This document shows positions 25,672 to 34,192 of a stretch of 64,000 bases of DNA, piece by piece. The position numbers were made by a program, and so were the translations under genes. This DNA is from Aedoeadaptatus ivorii (lineage in GTDB: Bacteria > Bacillota > Clostridia > Tissierellales > Peptoniphilaceae), in assembly GCF_900638585.1 (NCBI RefSeq), contig NZ_LR134523.1:372001-436000 (forward strand). The letters are read 5' to 3'. Each line of letters begins with the position of its first letter. Within the stretch, counting starts at the first letter, position 1. The notes below the pieces were generated by a model that was given only the letters and a program-made list of their open reading frames with translations, was not told the origin of the DNA and did no database searches.

Positions 25672-25695
25672 AAACGCCTCCGAAGAGGCGTTTTT
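25672..25695. terminator. Terminator of the 2-oxoacid oxidoreductase operon
   Basis: AACGCCTC/GAGGCGTT with loop CGAA. T runs occur on both strands; on the minus strand it lies 20 bases after the ferritin-like gene's stop. Confidence 0.85.
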
Positions 25696-25714
25696 GTCGC
25701 GTTTACAGTACTTT

Positions 25715-26209
25715 TTAGTACGGTGCGAAGTTTTGCATATTCCACCATTCTTGTTGGTAGATTTCATATTGGGTACGCAGGGTTTCCAAGTGGGATTGTT
25801 CCCATTTTACGAGGATGTCGAAGAGGTGCTTGGATTCTTCGCTTTCGACTTTTGCCTTTGCGTCTTCGTAGAAGGTCACGGAGTCTTTTTCCATGTTCAT
25901 GCCTACGGAGAATACGGTTACGGCCAAGCGTACCATGTCTTCATCCAATTTGTCCCATTTGAAGATACCGGGAGAAGGAACTTCTTCTTTTAATTTTTCC
26001 GGATCGTAGTTGATTGCCTTGCTGTCGTCGATGATTTTTTCGGACAGGGAACGAAGGTATTCGATGTGCTCTTCTTCTTGTCTTGCGAGGTCCAACAGCG
26101 CGTCCTTCGTAGAGGAGGAAGCGAATTTGTCGGCTGCGAGTTTGTAGAATTCTGCACCTTCGACTTCGTTCAGCATTGCCTGTCTGAGGATTTCAACTTC
26201 ATTTCGCAT
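25715..26209 (-). CDS. Ferritin-like (rubrerythrin-family) di-iron protein
   Basis: 164 aa, four-helix bundle. Candidate iron ligands are Glu17/Glu20 (NEVEGAEFY), Glu47-His48 (QEEEHIEYL), Glu107 (MNMEKDS) and Glu137/His140 (KWEQSHLETL). There is no C-terminal rubredoxin domain. The tail is aromatic-rich (YQQEWWNMQNF). It overlaps the gamma subunit gene by 11 bases, so it is cotranslated with the ferredoxin oxidoreductase. Oxygen or peroxide protection of that enzyme is an inference from context. Confidence 0.85.
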   Translation of the reverse strand: MRNEVEILRQAMLNEVEGAEFYKLAADKFASSSTKDALLDLARQEEEHIEYLRSLSEKIIDDSKAINYDPEKLKEEVPSPGIFKWDKLDEDMVRLAVTVFSVGMNMEKDSVTFYEDAKAKVESEESKHLFDILVKWEQSHLETLRTQYEIYQQEWWNMQNFAPY

Positions 26210-26756
26210 TTACAATCTCCTTCATTTTTTCTCCACCAAACTTCAAGGCTTCCAAGTTGGATTTCATAACTTTTTCGCCCTTCTTACCGTAGAGTTTGTC
26301 TACCGCTTTTTCCAAAGCGCCTTGGCTGACCATGCCGGTGATTTCGTTGAATGCGCCGATCATGATCATGTTGAGAACGCGAGGGTTACCGAATTTTTCG
26401 GTTAGACCGTTGACCGGGAGCAAGTGCGAGTTGATGTCGCCTCTGGTCGTGTCTTTGTTGACCAGGGAGCTGTTGATGAAAATGTGTCCGTCGGGAACGA
26501 CATAGGACTCGAATTTGTCCAAGGAAGGTTCGTTCATGGCGATGACGGCGTCGGCTTGTGCGATGTTGGGCGCGCCGATGGGATCATCGGAAAGAATGAC
26601 GGAGCAGTTTGCCTTACCGCCGCGCATTTCGGGGCCGTAAGAGGGCAACCAGGATACGTTTTTGTCGTCGAACATGCCGGCATAGGTCAACAGTTGGCCG
26701 ATGCCCATAACACCTTGTCCACCGAAACCGGATACGATAACTCTTTTCGTAGTCAT
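26199..26756 (-). CDS. 2-oxoacid:ferredoxin oxidoreductase, gamma subunit
   Basis: 185 aa from the ATG at 26756, which overlaps the beta stop (TAATG); the frame is open upstream only inside the beta gene. The family start RVIVSGFGGQGVMGIGQLL and GPEMRGGKANCSV are typical for PorC/KorC/VorA gamma subunits. Confidence 0.95.
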   Translation of the reverse strand: MTTKRVIVSGFGGQGVMGIGQLLTYAGMFDDKNVSWLPSYGPEMRGGKANCSVILSDDPIGAPNIAQADAVIAMNEPSLDKFESYVVPDGHIFINSSLVNKDTTRGDINSHLLPVNGLTEKFGNPRVLNMIMIGAFNEITGMVSQGALEKAVDKLYGKKGEKVMKSNLEALKFGGEKMKEIVNAK

Positions 26757-27502
26757 TATAGATCCTCCCCGTTGCGCAGATTTCCTAAGGGATAGTAGGG
26801 AATCATGTTGTCTTCTAACCATTTCAATGCTTCTGTCGGAGGCAGACCCCAGTTGGTCGGGCAGGTAGAAAGAACTTCTACGATGCCGAATCCCGTGCCT
26901 TCGAGTTGCAGTTTGAAGCATTCCATAATCGCCTTTTTGGCCTTGCGGATGTTTGCGGGCGTGTTGACGGCAACGCGTTCGACGAATTTAGCGCCGTTGA
27001 TGGTTGCGAGCATTTCGGCGATGCGGATGGGACGTCCGGCCCAAGCTTCGTCGCGGCCGTAGGGGCTGGTGGTAGTCTTTTGGCCGACCAAGGTGGTGGG
27101 CGCCATTTGACCGCCGGTCATGCCGTAGATGGCGTTGTTGACGAAGATGGTGGAAATGTGTTCGCCTCTGTGGGCGGCTTGTACGATTTCGCCCGAGCCG
27201 ATGGAGGCCAAGTCCCCGTCACCTTGGTAGGTGAAGACGAATTTGTCGGGGGTGGAGCGCTTGATACCCGTAGCGACTGCCGGTGCACGGCCGTGTGCAG
27301 CTTCGAACATGTCGCAGTTAAAGTATTTGTAAGCGAGTACGGAACATCCTACCGGTGCGATACCGATGGCATTGCCCGTCAGGCCGAGTTCTTCCAGACA
27401 TTCAGCGACCAATTTGTGCACTACGCCGTGGGTACAACCGGGGCAGTAGTGGGTCGGCATATCGGTGAGTGCTTTGCTTCTGGTGTAGAGTAGTTTTTCC
27501 AT
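26756..27502 (-). CDS. 2-oxoacid:ferredoxin oxidoreductase, beta subunit (TPP-binding)
   Basis: 248 aa. The TPP/Mg motif GDGDLASIG continues through NNAIYGMTGGQ. HYCPGCTHG at the N-terminus is the usual Kor/Vor beta signature. Decarboxylates the 2-oxoacid on TPP and passes electrons to the ferredoxin subunit. One base separates it from the alpha stop. Confidence 0.95.
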   Translation of the reverse strand: MEKLLYTRSKALTDMPTHYCPGCTHGVVHKLVAECLEELGLTGNAIGIAPVGCSVLAYKYFNCDMFEAAHGRAPAVATGIKRSTPDKFVFTYQGDGDLASIGSGEIVQAAHRGEHISTIFVNNAIYGMTGGQMAPTTLVGQKTTTSPYGRDEAWAGRPIRIAEMLATINGAKFVERVAVNTPANIRKAKKAIMECFKLQLEGTGFGIVEVLSTCPTNWGLPPTEALKWLEDNMIPYYPLGNLRNGEDL

Positions 27503-27503
27503 T

Positions 27504-28562
27504 TTACGCCTCCAATAGCTTTAAGGCCACTTCTGCGATTTCTTCCGCGGAAGGAATCATACCGCCTTGGCGACCATAGAATTCTACGGGCAGTTTACCG
27601 TTAACGGCGAGACGTACGTCTTCGACCATTTGACCTTGGTTCAATTCCACGTCGAGGATGACCTTACAGTCTTTGTTGATCTTTTCGTACGCTTCGCTGG
27701 GGAAGGGCCACAGAGTAATGGGGCGGATGAATCCGACTTTGTAGCCTTTTTCCTTGAGGATGTCTCCGGCGGAACGGCAGATACGGCTGGTGGTACCGAA
27801 AGCGGTAAATACGATGTCCGCATCTTCTACGTCGATGACTTCGACGCGTTTTTCCTTGTCGGAGATTTCTTTATATTTTGCGATCAGCTTCTTGTTGTGG
27901 GCTTCGAGCTCTTCGGGAGAGAGGTAGAGGGAGTTGATGATGTGGGGCTCTCTTTCGCCCTTGGTTCCCATTGCCGCCCAGTCGGAGTGATCGTAGGTGG
28001 TGACTTCGTGTTCTTCGAATTCAACCGGTTCCATCATTTGTCCGAGCATACCGTCGCCACAGAGGATAACCGGGGTGCGGTATTTGTCGGCGAGGTCGAA
28101 ACCGAGGTGAATCAGATTTACCATTTCCTGAATGGATGCCGGTGCGAGGGTGATGGTGCGGTAGTCACCGTTTCCGCCGCCGCGGGTGGATTGGAAATAG
28201 TCCGTTTGCGAAGGTTGAATGGATCCGAGACCCGGGCCCCCACGCATCATGTTGACGATCATGCAGGGCAGTTCGGATGCGGCGATATAGCTGATTCCTT
28301 CTTGCATCAGAGAAACCCCGGGAGAAGAGGAACTGGTCGCCACGCGGGTTCCGGTACCGGCGGAACCGTAGAGCATATTGATTGCGGCGACTTCGGATTC
28401 GGCTTGTAAGAAAGTACCGCCGATCTTCGGCAACTCTCTCGCTAAGTACTCGGGAACTTCGGATTGCGGGGTGATGGGGTATGCAAAGAACGTTTTGCAT
28501 CCTGCGGCGATCATAGCCGCGCCGACTGCTTCGTTACCTTTGATTAAAACTTTTTCAGACAT
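27504..28562 (-). CDS. vorB: 2-oxoacid:ferredoxin oxidoreductase, alpha subunit (VorB-like)
   Basis: 352 aa, pyrimidine-binding domain plus the C-terminal domain. It opens KVLIKGNEAVGAAMIAAGC, with AYPITPQSEVPEYLA and TSSSSPGVSLMQEGISYIA. The separate small ferredoxin, beta and gamma genes fit the four-subunit Kor/Vor type. I favour branched-chain (3-methyl-2-oxobutanoate) over 2-oxoglutarate because this length and opening match proteins named VorB in Clostridia, but the substrate is not proven. Confidence 0.88.
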   Translation of the reverse strand: MSEKVLIKGNEAVGAAMIAAGCKTFFAYPITPQSEVPEYLARELPKIGGTFLQAESEVAAINMLYGSAGTGTRVATSSSSPGVSLMQEGISYIAASELPCMIVNMMRGGPGLGSIQPSQTDYFQSTRGGGNGDYRTITLAPASIQEMVNLIHLGFDLADKYRTPVILCGDGMLGQMMEPVEFEEHEVTTYDHSDWAAMGTKGEREPHIINSLYLSPEELEAHNKKLIAKYKEISDKEKRVEVIDVEDADIVFTAFGTTSRICRSAGDILKEKGYKVGFIRPITLWPFPSEAYEKINKDCKVILDVELNQGQMVEDVRLAVNGKLPVEFYGRQGGMIPSAEEIAEVALKLLEA

Positions 28563-28575
28563 TCTATGACTCCTT

Positions 28576-28797
28576 TCACTCTTCTATGCGGTAGACGCTG
28601 ATTACAGAGTCAGGGCAGATGATCGCACAGCTTTGGCATGCGATACAATCTTCCGGATTTTTCGCATAGGCGGGTCTGTAGCCCTTCGGGTTCAATTCAT
28701 CGGTTTTGAGAGCCAAAACATCTTTCGGGCAGACCGATACGCAAAGACTGCAGCCTTTGCAGTAATCTTGATCGAAAGTGACTTTTCCTTTTGCCAT
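28576..28797 (-). CDS. 2-oxoacid:ferredoxin oxidoreductase, ferredoxin (delta) subunit
   Basis: 73 aa, beginning MAKGKVTF after AGGAGG. Two [4Fe-4S] motifs: CKGCSLCVSVCP and CIACQSCAIICP. It takes electrons from the alpha-beta core. In-frame codons upstream (to 28821) would include the RBS itself, so the internal ATG is the start. Confidence 0.93.
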   Translation of the reverse strand: MAKGKVTFDQDYCKGCSLCVSVCPKDVLALKTDELNPKGYRPAYAKNPEDCIACQSCAIICPDSVISVYRIEE

Positions 28798-28808
28798 ATT
28801 TTTCCTCC

Positions 28809-29492
28809 TTATAGCATCCATTGATCCCTAAAATAGAGATCGATGGGAAGAATATAGAGATCGGGGAAATGTGCCTGTACTTCGGGCACCAACTCGCGCT
28901 TGCAGACCGTACCCAATAGGGGCAGGCCCGTAATGTCGCTGACCTGTTCGGCGAGGTCTAAGCCGCCGATGACGTCTTCGGCCGTGGTGTCTTTGAGGAA
29001 ATGCGAGGTATTGAACAAGCCGGTAATTTGGGTATGGCTCGTCGCCTGGGTCATTTCCATAAATTCGATCACCTGTTCCGGCGTCTTGGTCTCCGGACGG
29101 TTGGAGTTGATGACGAAGATCTGTTCGTATCCCGTTTCCTCCAAGGTGGGGTAGTAGCGGGCGAGGGCACGTGCACCGGAAGGATTGCCGCCGACGTCGA
29201 TAATGACGCGACCGTGACCGCTAGCGATGGCGGCATCGATGGCCGGGTCCAACGCGGGGATGTCCAAGGTCTTTGCCTTTGTCGCGGTGTAGAGGGCCTT
29301 GATGCCGTGTTCCTCGAGAAACGTATCCTTATCCCGAATTCGGAAGTACGTATTGATGATATCGAGGTCGACGATCGTCACCTGTTCTCCCTGTTCTGCG
29401 AGCTGTAAGCCTAAGTTGATGGACATTTCTGTCTTACCGCTGCCGAAGTGACCGGTAATGATAAGAATCCTGTGATGCTTCTTCCAATCCAT
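28809..29492 (-). CDS. P-loop NTPase (MinD/CobQ-like) leading the oxidoreductase operon
   Basis: 227 aa. Walker A GHFGSGKTE at residues 14-22, then EQVTIVDLDIINTYFRIRD (switch-like Asp), RVIIDVGGNPSGARAL (Walker B) and a specificity stretch FVINSNRPETKTPEQV. It belongs to the SIMIBI class near CobQ/CobB/MinD/ParA. Single domain, no membrane segment. First gene of the operon, 11 bases before the ferredoxin gene. Tight linkage suggests a role in assembling or maintaining the oxidoreductase; the role is unknown. Confidence 0.8.
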   Translation of the reverse strand: MDWKKHHRILIITGHFGSGKTEMSINLGLQLAEQGEQVTIVDLDIINTYFRIRDKDTFLEEHGIKALYTATKAKTLDIPALDPAIDAAIASGHGRVIIDVGGNPSGARALARYYPTLEETGYEQIFVINSNRPETKTPEQVIEFMEMTQATSHTQITGLFNTSHFLKDTTAEDVIGGLDLAEQVSDITGLPLLGTVCKRELVPEVQAHFPDLYILPIDLYFRDQWML

Positions 29493-29697
29493 ATTTTCTT
29501 CCTTTCTTAAAAGAATCGCAGCAAGAAAACGTTTACACTACGGTACAATGTTTTCCGGCTAAGATCAATATACCATAGAATCGGAAAATGGGAAAGCCTT
29601 ACTAAAGTTTTTTCACTGCAAGGCGCGAAAGTTTGAGGATTCGACAAAATGGATATGAACTAAATTGTCGGAAAGTATATTGGGAAAGGGTTGGACG

Positions 29698-30060
29698 ATG
29701 AATCGCAACAAACGAGAATATAACAGAGCTACACGAGAATTATACAGTTTTCCCCGCGGGAAAACCGCCACTAAGGACGAAGGGGAATCCATACAAGCGG
29801 TACGCGCCTACCGCCGCCGTCGTCGTTCGGTGACGCTGTGGTTGCCGGCGGCGCAGATGCCGCTTACGATCGGCAGTCTCGTGCTGAAAAGTGCGGTATA
29901 CGGGACGAAAAAAAGCTTTTCCGTCGCAAAATACGTGCGAAGGATGCACGGGGCCTTTCGCAGACCCGCCCTTGAGGTGAAAGACCTGGATCTTGCGATC
30001 CAAAGGACTAATGCGTCGCTCAGAAAACAGCGGAAGGAGACCGATATTGACGGCAGATAG
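29698..30060 (+). CDS. Basic hypothetical protein upstream of the Crp/Fnr regulator
   Basis: 120 aa, very basic (RRRRR at about 51-55), with one moderately hydrophobic stretch (VTLWLPAAQMPLTIGSLVL). The ATG at 29698 follows GAAAGGG at 7-base spacing. No family recognised. Its end overlaps the TTG start of the Crp/Fnr gene by 14 bases, so the two are cotranscribed. The 205 bases upstream (29493-29697) separate it from the divergent oxidoreductase operon and hold no gene. Confidence 0.6.
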   Translation: MNRNKREYNRATRELYSFPRGKTATKDEGESIQAVRAYRRRRRSVTLWLPAAQMPLTIGSLVLKSAVYGTKKSFSVAKYVRRMHGAFRRPALEVKDLDLAIQRTNASLRKQRKETDIDGR

Positions 30061-30697
30061 CATGCTTTTTCGCGGCATCGACGACTCGAAGCGCGAACGC
30101 CTATTGCGGGAACTGGGCGCCGAACGCAGGCATTACGCCGCAGACAGCTATATTTTTCACCAGGAAGAGGAGAGCGCGGGGGTCTATATTTTGCTCGCGG
30201 GCTCGGTGGAGGTGGAGCGGATCTCGGCATCGGGACGGCGGCAGATGATCAACCGCTTTACCGAGCCGGGCACGGTGTTCGGCGAGGTATATACCTTTTT
30301 GGAGGATCATCCCTACGATTTCGGCTGCGTAAGCCGCAAGGAATCGGAGGTGTTGTTTTTGCCCAAGACCGCCTTTGACCGGAGAAACGGCGAAATCGCC
30401 GACCGATTGGTGCGCAATATGCTCGCAATTATGTCGCAAAAGGCGTATTTTTTGAATCTGAAGATGCTGGTACACAGCGCCGGGAGCATTCGGAAGAAGA
30501 TTATCCTCTATGTATTGTACGAAAATCCGGAGGGCGAGGGGATGCTTCCCTTAAATCGAGAGGAACTCGCGGCGTATTTGGCGGTGCCGCGGCCGAGCCT
30601 TTCCCGCGAACTCGGAAAGATGCAGCGGGAGGGACTGATTCGGACGGAAGGAAAGTATGTGCGGTTCGATCCCGAGGTGTTGGAAGAATTTTTGTAA
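30047..30697 (+). CDS. Crp/Fnr family transcription regulator
   Basis: 216 aa. Cyclic-nucleotide-like beta-roll (about 10-120: HQEEESAGVYILLAGSVEVER, then EPGTVFGEVYTFLEDHPY), dimer helix, and a C-terminal winged HTH (LNREELAAYLAVPRPSLSRELGKMQREGLI). The start is TTG at 30047, 7 bases after GAAGGAG; an ATG at 30062 is possible but less well placed. No cysteine cluster for an Fe-S centre is visible at the N-terminus. It lies directly upstream of hcp and probably controls it through the operator at 30711-30724 (HcpR-like role, inferred). Confidence 0.88.
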   Translation: MTADSMLFRGIDDSKRERLLRELGAERRHYAADSYIFHQEEESAGVYILLAGSVEVERISASGRRQMINRFTEPGTVFGEVYTFLEDHPYDFGCVSRKESEVLFLPKTAFDRRNGEIADRLVRNMLAIMSQKAYFLNLKMLVHSAGSIRKKIILYVLYENPEGEGMLPLNREELAAYLAVPRPSLSRELGKMQREGLIRTEGKYVRFDPEVLEEFL

Positions 30698-30710
30698 AAG
30701 AGGACAAAGG

Positions 30711-30724
30711 GTAACATTAGTTAC
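30711..30724 (+). promoter_or_regulatory. Inverted-repeat operator upstream of hcp
   Basis: GTAAC-ATTA-GTTAC, a perfect 5-4-5 inverted repeat. Its centre lies about 41.5 bases before the start site predicted from the TATAAT at 30747, the classic class II activator position for Crp/Fnr proteins. Confidence 0.7.
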
Positions 30725-30746
30725 GGTACAGAAAGAAGATTGGTTG

Positions 30747-30752
30747 TATAAT
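30747..30752 (+). promoter_or_regulatory. -10 element of the hcp promoter
   Basis: Perfect TATAAT, 48 bases before the hcp ATG. The -35 position (CGGTAC) is poor, which fits a promoter needing an activator. Confidence 0.7.
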
Positions 30753-30800
30753 CGAAGCATCGAATGGAGCTATGCAACAAAAGAAACCGGGAGGTAGTAT

Positions 30801-32420
30801 ATGTTTTGTTATCAATGCCAAGAGACCGTAAGAAACAAGGGTTGTACCGTAAAGGGCGTCTGTGGAAAGACCGCCGAGGTGGCCGATCTGCAAGACGTTT
30901 TGATCTATGTAACCAAGGGATTAGCGCAGGTGTATAATCGCCTGGGCGAAAAGAATGTCGAAGTCGAGGACCGCATCGCCGACAATTTGTTTACGACGAT
31001 TACCAATGCGAATTTCAACCCCGAAAAGGTAGAGGAATTTATCGTAGATACTTTGGATATGAAAAAGTCGCTCCTCGCTTCTATCGACGATCTCGAAAGC
31101 CTGCCGAAAGAGGCCGGATTCGATATGCGCGACGGATTGAGTGAAGCGGCGAAGGCGGAATACATCGGCGTGCTCGCCACCGAAGACGAGGACGTGCGTT
31201 CCCTGCGCGAGCTGATTACTTACGGCCTGAAGGGCATGGCGGCCTATATCCGCCACGCCAATGTGCTGGGGTATCGAGACGACGACGTCCACGCCTTTAT
31301 GGCGGATGCCCTCGAAAAGATCACCGACGACAGCCTAAGCGTCGAGGATTTGGTGAATTTGACCCTCCAAACCGGCGAACACGGCGTCAAGGCCATGGCG
31401 CTCTTGGACGCAGCCAACACCGGCCGTTACGGCCATCCGGAGATTACCGAGGTCTCGCTCGAACCCAGAGACAATCCGGGCATTTTGATTTCGGGCCACG
31501 ACCTGGGGGATATGGAAGCGCTGCTGCAACAGACCGAAGGCACCGGCGTAGATGTATACACCCACTCGGAAATGTTGCCCGCGAATTACTACCCCGCCTT
31601 TAAGAAGTACGACCACTTCGTCGGCAATTACGGCGGCAGCTGGTGGCACCAACGGGAGGAGTTTAAGAGCTTTAACGGCCCGATTTTGATGACGACCAAC
31701 TGTATCGTTCCCCCGAAGGACGACAGCTATATCGACCGCTTATATACCACCGGCGTCGCCAGCTATCCCGGCGCGACCTTTATTGAAGGCGAGCTCGGAA
31801 AGGACAAGGACTTCTCGGCGCTGATCGAGCAGGCAAAGAACTGCCCGGCGCCCGAAAAGATCGAAGAAGGCACCATCGTCGGCGGCTTTGCCCACAACCA
31901 GGTATTTGCCCTGGCGGATAAGGTGGTGGATGCGATCAAAAGCGGCGCTATCTCGAAATTCGTCGTCATGGGCGGCTGCGACGGCCGCCAAAGCGATCGC
32001 CTGTACTACGAAGAATTTGCCAAGGCGCTCCCCGATGATACGGTGATCCTCACCGCGGGCTGTGCGAAGTATCGCTACAACAAGTTCCACCTCGGCGACA
32101 TCGACGGCATTCCCCGCGTATTGGACGCCGGTCAGTGCAACGACTCCTATTCCTTGGCGGTAATCGCCCTAAAGCTCAAGGAGATCTTCGGGCTCGAAGA
32201 CATCAACGAGCTGCCCATCGTCTATAATATCGCCTGGTACGAACAAAAAGCGGTGATCGTATTCTTGTCGCTGTTGGCTTTGGGCGTAAAGAATATCCAC
32301 CTCGGACCGACACTGCCGGCATTTTTGAGCGAAAATGTGGTCAAGGTTTTGGTAGAAAACTTCCAAGTTTCCCCCATTACGACGGTAGAAGAAGACATTA
32401 AAAAACTCATTACGGCATAA
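30801..32420 (+). CDS. hcp: Hybrid cluster protein (hydroxylamine/NO reductase)
   Basis: 539 aa. The N-terminal [4Fe-4S] ligands are Cys3, Cys6, Cys15 and Cys21 ([21 protein letters not shown]). The hybrid Fe-S-O cluster ligands come from [25 protein letters not shown] and [10 protein letters not shown]. Class III-like short form without the extra domain. Acts in anaerobic nitrosative-stress defence (NO to N2O, or hydroxylamine reduction). RBS GGGAGG. Single-gene unit ending in a strong terminator. Confidence 0.97.
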   Translation: MFCYQCQETVRNKGCTVKGVCGKTAEVADLQDVLIYVTKGLAQVYNRLGEKNVEVEDRIADNLFTTITNANFNPEKVEEFIVDTLDMKKSLLASIDDLESLPKEAGFDMRDGLSEAAKAEYIGVLATEDEDVRSLRELITYGLKGMAAYIRHANVLGYRDDDVHAFMADALEKITDDSLSVEDLVNLTLQTGEHGVKAMALLDAANTGRYGHPEITEVSLEPRDNPGILISGHDLGDMEALLQQTEGTGVDVYTHSEMLPANYYPAFKKYDHFVGNYGGSWWHQREEFKSFNGPILMTTNCIVPPKDDSYIDRLYTTGVASYPGATFIEGELGKDKDFSALIEQAKNCPAPEKIEEGTIVGGFAHNQVFALADKVVDAIKSGAISKFVVMGGCDGRQSDRLYYEEFAKALPDDTVILTAGCAKYRYNKFHLGDIDGIPRVLDAGQCNDSYSLAVIALKLKEIFGLEDINELPIVYNIAWYEQKAVIVFLSLLALGVKNIHLGPTLPAFLSENVVKVLVENFQVSPITTVEEDIKKLITA

Positions 32421-32434
32421 ACGCGATTTCAAAA

Positions 32435-32465
32435 GGCAAGGCGCAAAAGCGCCTTGCCTTTTTTG
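32435..32465. terminator. Terminator between hcp and gmk
   Basis: Perfect 10-base stem GGCAAGGCGC/GCGCCTTGCC, loop AAAA, then T run; A run on the other side, so probably shared by the convergent gene. Confidence 0.92.
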
Positions 32466-32473
32466 TGTGCAGG

Positions 32474-32995
32474 CTATATGCGTGTAAGCACGCCTTCGAC
32501 ATAGGTTTCGATCGTCTGTCGGATCGCATCCTCGCGGCCCGAGGCGTCGACGATCAGATCGCAGCGGCGATTGTCGATGCGCTCCGGCAGAAAACGGCCA
32601 TTTTCTTTTCGGGCGAGGAGGCGCTGTGTACGCGCCTTCTCTTCGATGACAAAACAGATGCGCTTCGCCCCCATCGCCTGCACTTCCTTTGCGCCCGTAT
32701 CGTCCAATACGACGACGGCGTGCCTGTTTTTGTCTTGAACCAGCGCATCGAGATCGGTCTTGGGAATGCCGTAGCAGGCGCCGTGGATTTCGGTGGTGGC
32801 GAGGAGGGCGCCGGCGCATTTTTTCTTAGAAAAGGCTTCGGCGGAGAGAAAATAATAATCCGCGCCGTCGATCTCGCCCGGGCGCGGCGGCCTCGTGGTG
32901 GCGGTGATCAATCGGAAGAAATCCGGTCGTTCGGCGAGGAATTCCGCCTGGGTGGTTTTTCCGGAGCCGGAGGGCCCCTGTATGACAAATAGCAT
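32474..32995 (-). CDS. gmk: Guanylate kinase family protein
   Basis: GMP + ATP to GDP + ADP. 173 aa, slightly short (usual 190-205). P-loop GPSGSGKTT at residues 7-15, the GMP-binding motif TTRPPRPGEIDGADYYF, and the lid region LLARKENG. The ATG at 32995 follows AGGAAG at 5 bases; an in-frame GTG at 33001 touches the RBS. The short lid and divergent middle leave room for a paralogue rather than the housekeeping enzyme. Confidence 0.8.
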   Translation of the reverse strand: MLFVIQGPSGSGKTTQAEFLAERPDFFRLITATTRPPRPGEIDGADYYFLSAEAFSKKKCAGALLATTEIHGACYGIPKTDLDALVQDKNRHAVVVLDDTGAKEVQAMGAKRICFVIEEKARTQRLLARKENGRFLPERIDNRRCDLIVDASGREDAIRQTIETYVEGVLTRI

Positions 32996-33138
32996 AATCA
33001 CTTCCTATCTTTCGGTTCCGTATCGCATAGATACCCTCTTTCTGATATGATGGAAACGTCGGCTCATCGTGTACTTTTTCCCGAGATGGGTATACTAGTA
33101 CAGAACTTTATAAATACAGAAAACATAAGGAGGATACA

Positions 33139-34149
33139 ATGACGATTCGTGTAGGGGTGAACGGTTTCGGCCGCATCGGAAGAGACGTAATTCGAGGTAT
33201 TCTGTTGCGCGAGGAACTTCCCTTTGAGCTGGTGGCACTCAATGCCAGCGGAGACTGGACGCTGATGGCCCACTTATTCAAATACGACACGGTATATCGC
33301 AAATATCCCGGCGACATTCAGGTTGTCGACAAGGGATTCGAAATCGACGGCAAGCTGATTACGATTACGGACCAACGCGATCCCGCGCAAATCCCCTGGA
33401 AGGATATGGGCGTGGATTTGGTGATCGACACCACCGGCGCTTTTAAGGACAAAGAAGGCGTACAAAAGCACTTCGACGCCGGCGCGAAAAAGGTCATCGT
33501 CACCGCACCCACCAAGGGCGAAGACATTACCATCGTAATGGGCGTAAACCACGATCAATACGATCCCGAAAAGCACCACTTCCTTTCCAATGCTTCTTGC
33601 ACCACCAACTGCATGGCACCGGTGACCAAGATCATTATGGACAACTTCGGCATCGAAAAGGGCATGATGACTACGGTACACGCCTATACCAACGACCAAA
33701 ACATCCACGACGCAAAGCATAAAAAAGACTGGAGACGCGCCCGCGCCGCAGCGGAAAATATCATTCCCACCTCCACCGGCGCCGCCAAGGCGGTGGCACA
33801 GGTATTGCCCGAGCTCGAAGGCAAATTGAACGGCTATGCGCTCCGCGTGCCCGTTCCCACCGGCTCCATCACCGATATGGTATTCGAACTCTCCAAGCCC
33901 GCGACGGCAGAAGAGATCAACGCCAAAGTGAAAGAAGCGGCGGAAGGTCCCATGAAGGGCTATTTGGAATACACCGAAGATCCCATCGTATCCAGCGACA
34001 TCATCGCCAATCCCCACGCTTCGATCTTCGATGCGTCCCTGACTTTGGCACAGGACAATTTCGTTAAGGTATTTTCCTGGTATGACAACGAATGGGGATA
34101 CAGTCAAAGAGTCATCGACTTGGCAAGCTTGGTTGCAGAGAAGATGTAA
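33139..34149 (+). CDS. gapA: Glyceraldehyde-3-phosphate dehydrogenase
   Basis: 336 aa. Rossmann motif [12 protein letters not shown], active site [12 protein letters not shown] (catalytic first Cys) and [13 protein letters not shown]. First gene of gap-pgk-tpiA-gpmI-eno. RBS AAGGAGG. The 140 bases upstream hold a TATACT at 33091-33096 but no cggR gene, unlike many Bacilli. NAD specificity is likely from residues after the second strand (NASGDW). Confidence 0.97.
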   Translation: MTIRVGVNGFGRIGRDVIRGILLREELPFELVALNASGDWTLMAHLFKYDTVYRKYPGDIQVVDKGFEIDGKLITITDQRDPAQIPWKDMGVDLVIDTTGAFKDKEGVQKHFDAGAKKVIVTAPTKGEDITIVMGVNHDQYDPEKHHFLSNASCTTNCMAPVTKIIMDNFGIEKGMMTTVHAYTNDQNIHDAKHKKDWRRARAAAENIIPTSTGAAKAVAQVLPELEGKLNGYALRVPVPTGSITDMVFELSKPATAEEINAKVKEAAEGPMKGYLEYTEDPIVSSDIIANPHASIFDASLTLAQDNFVKVFSWYDNEWGYSQRVIDLASLVAEKM

Positions 34150-34155
34150 TACGGG

Positions 34156-34180
34156 TCGAGCTCTTACGGGCTCGATTTTT
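34156..34180 (+). terminator. Weak terminator/attenuator between gap and pgk
   Basis: 6-base stem TCGAGC/GCTCGA (34156-34175) with an 8-base loop and TTTTT. It lies 7 bases after the gap stop. The short stem suggests partial readthrough, giving more gap mRNA than downstream mRNA. Confidence 0.55.
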
Positions 34181-34192
34181 CTTGGAGGAATC

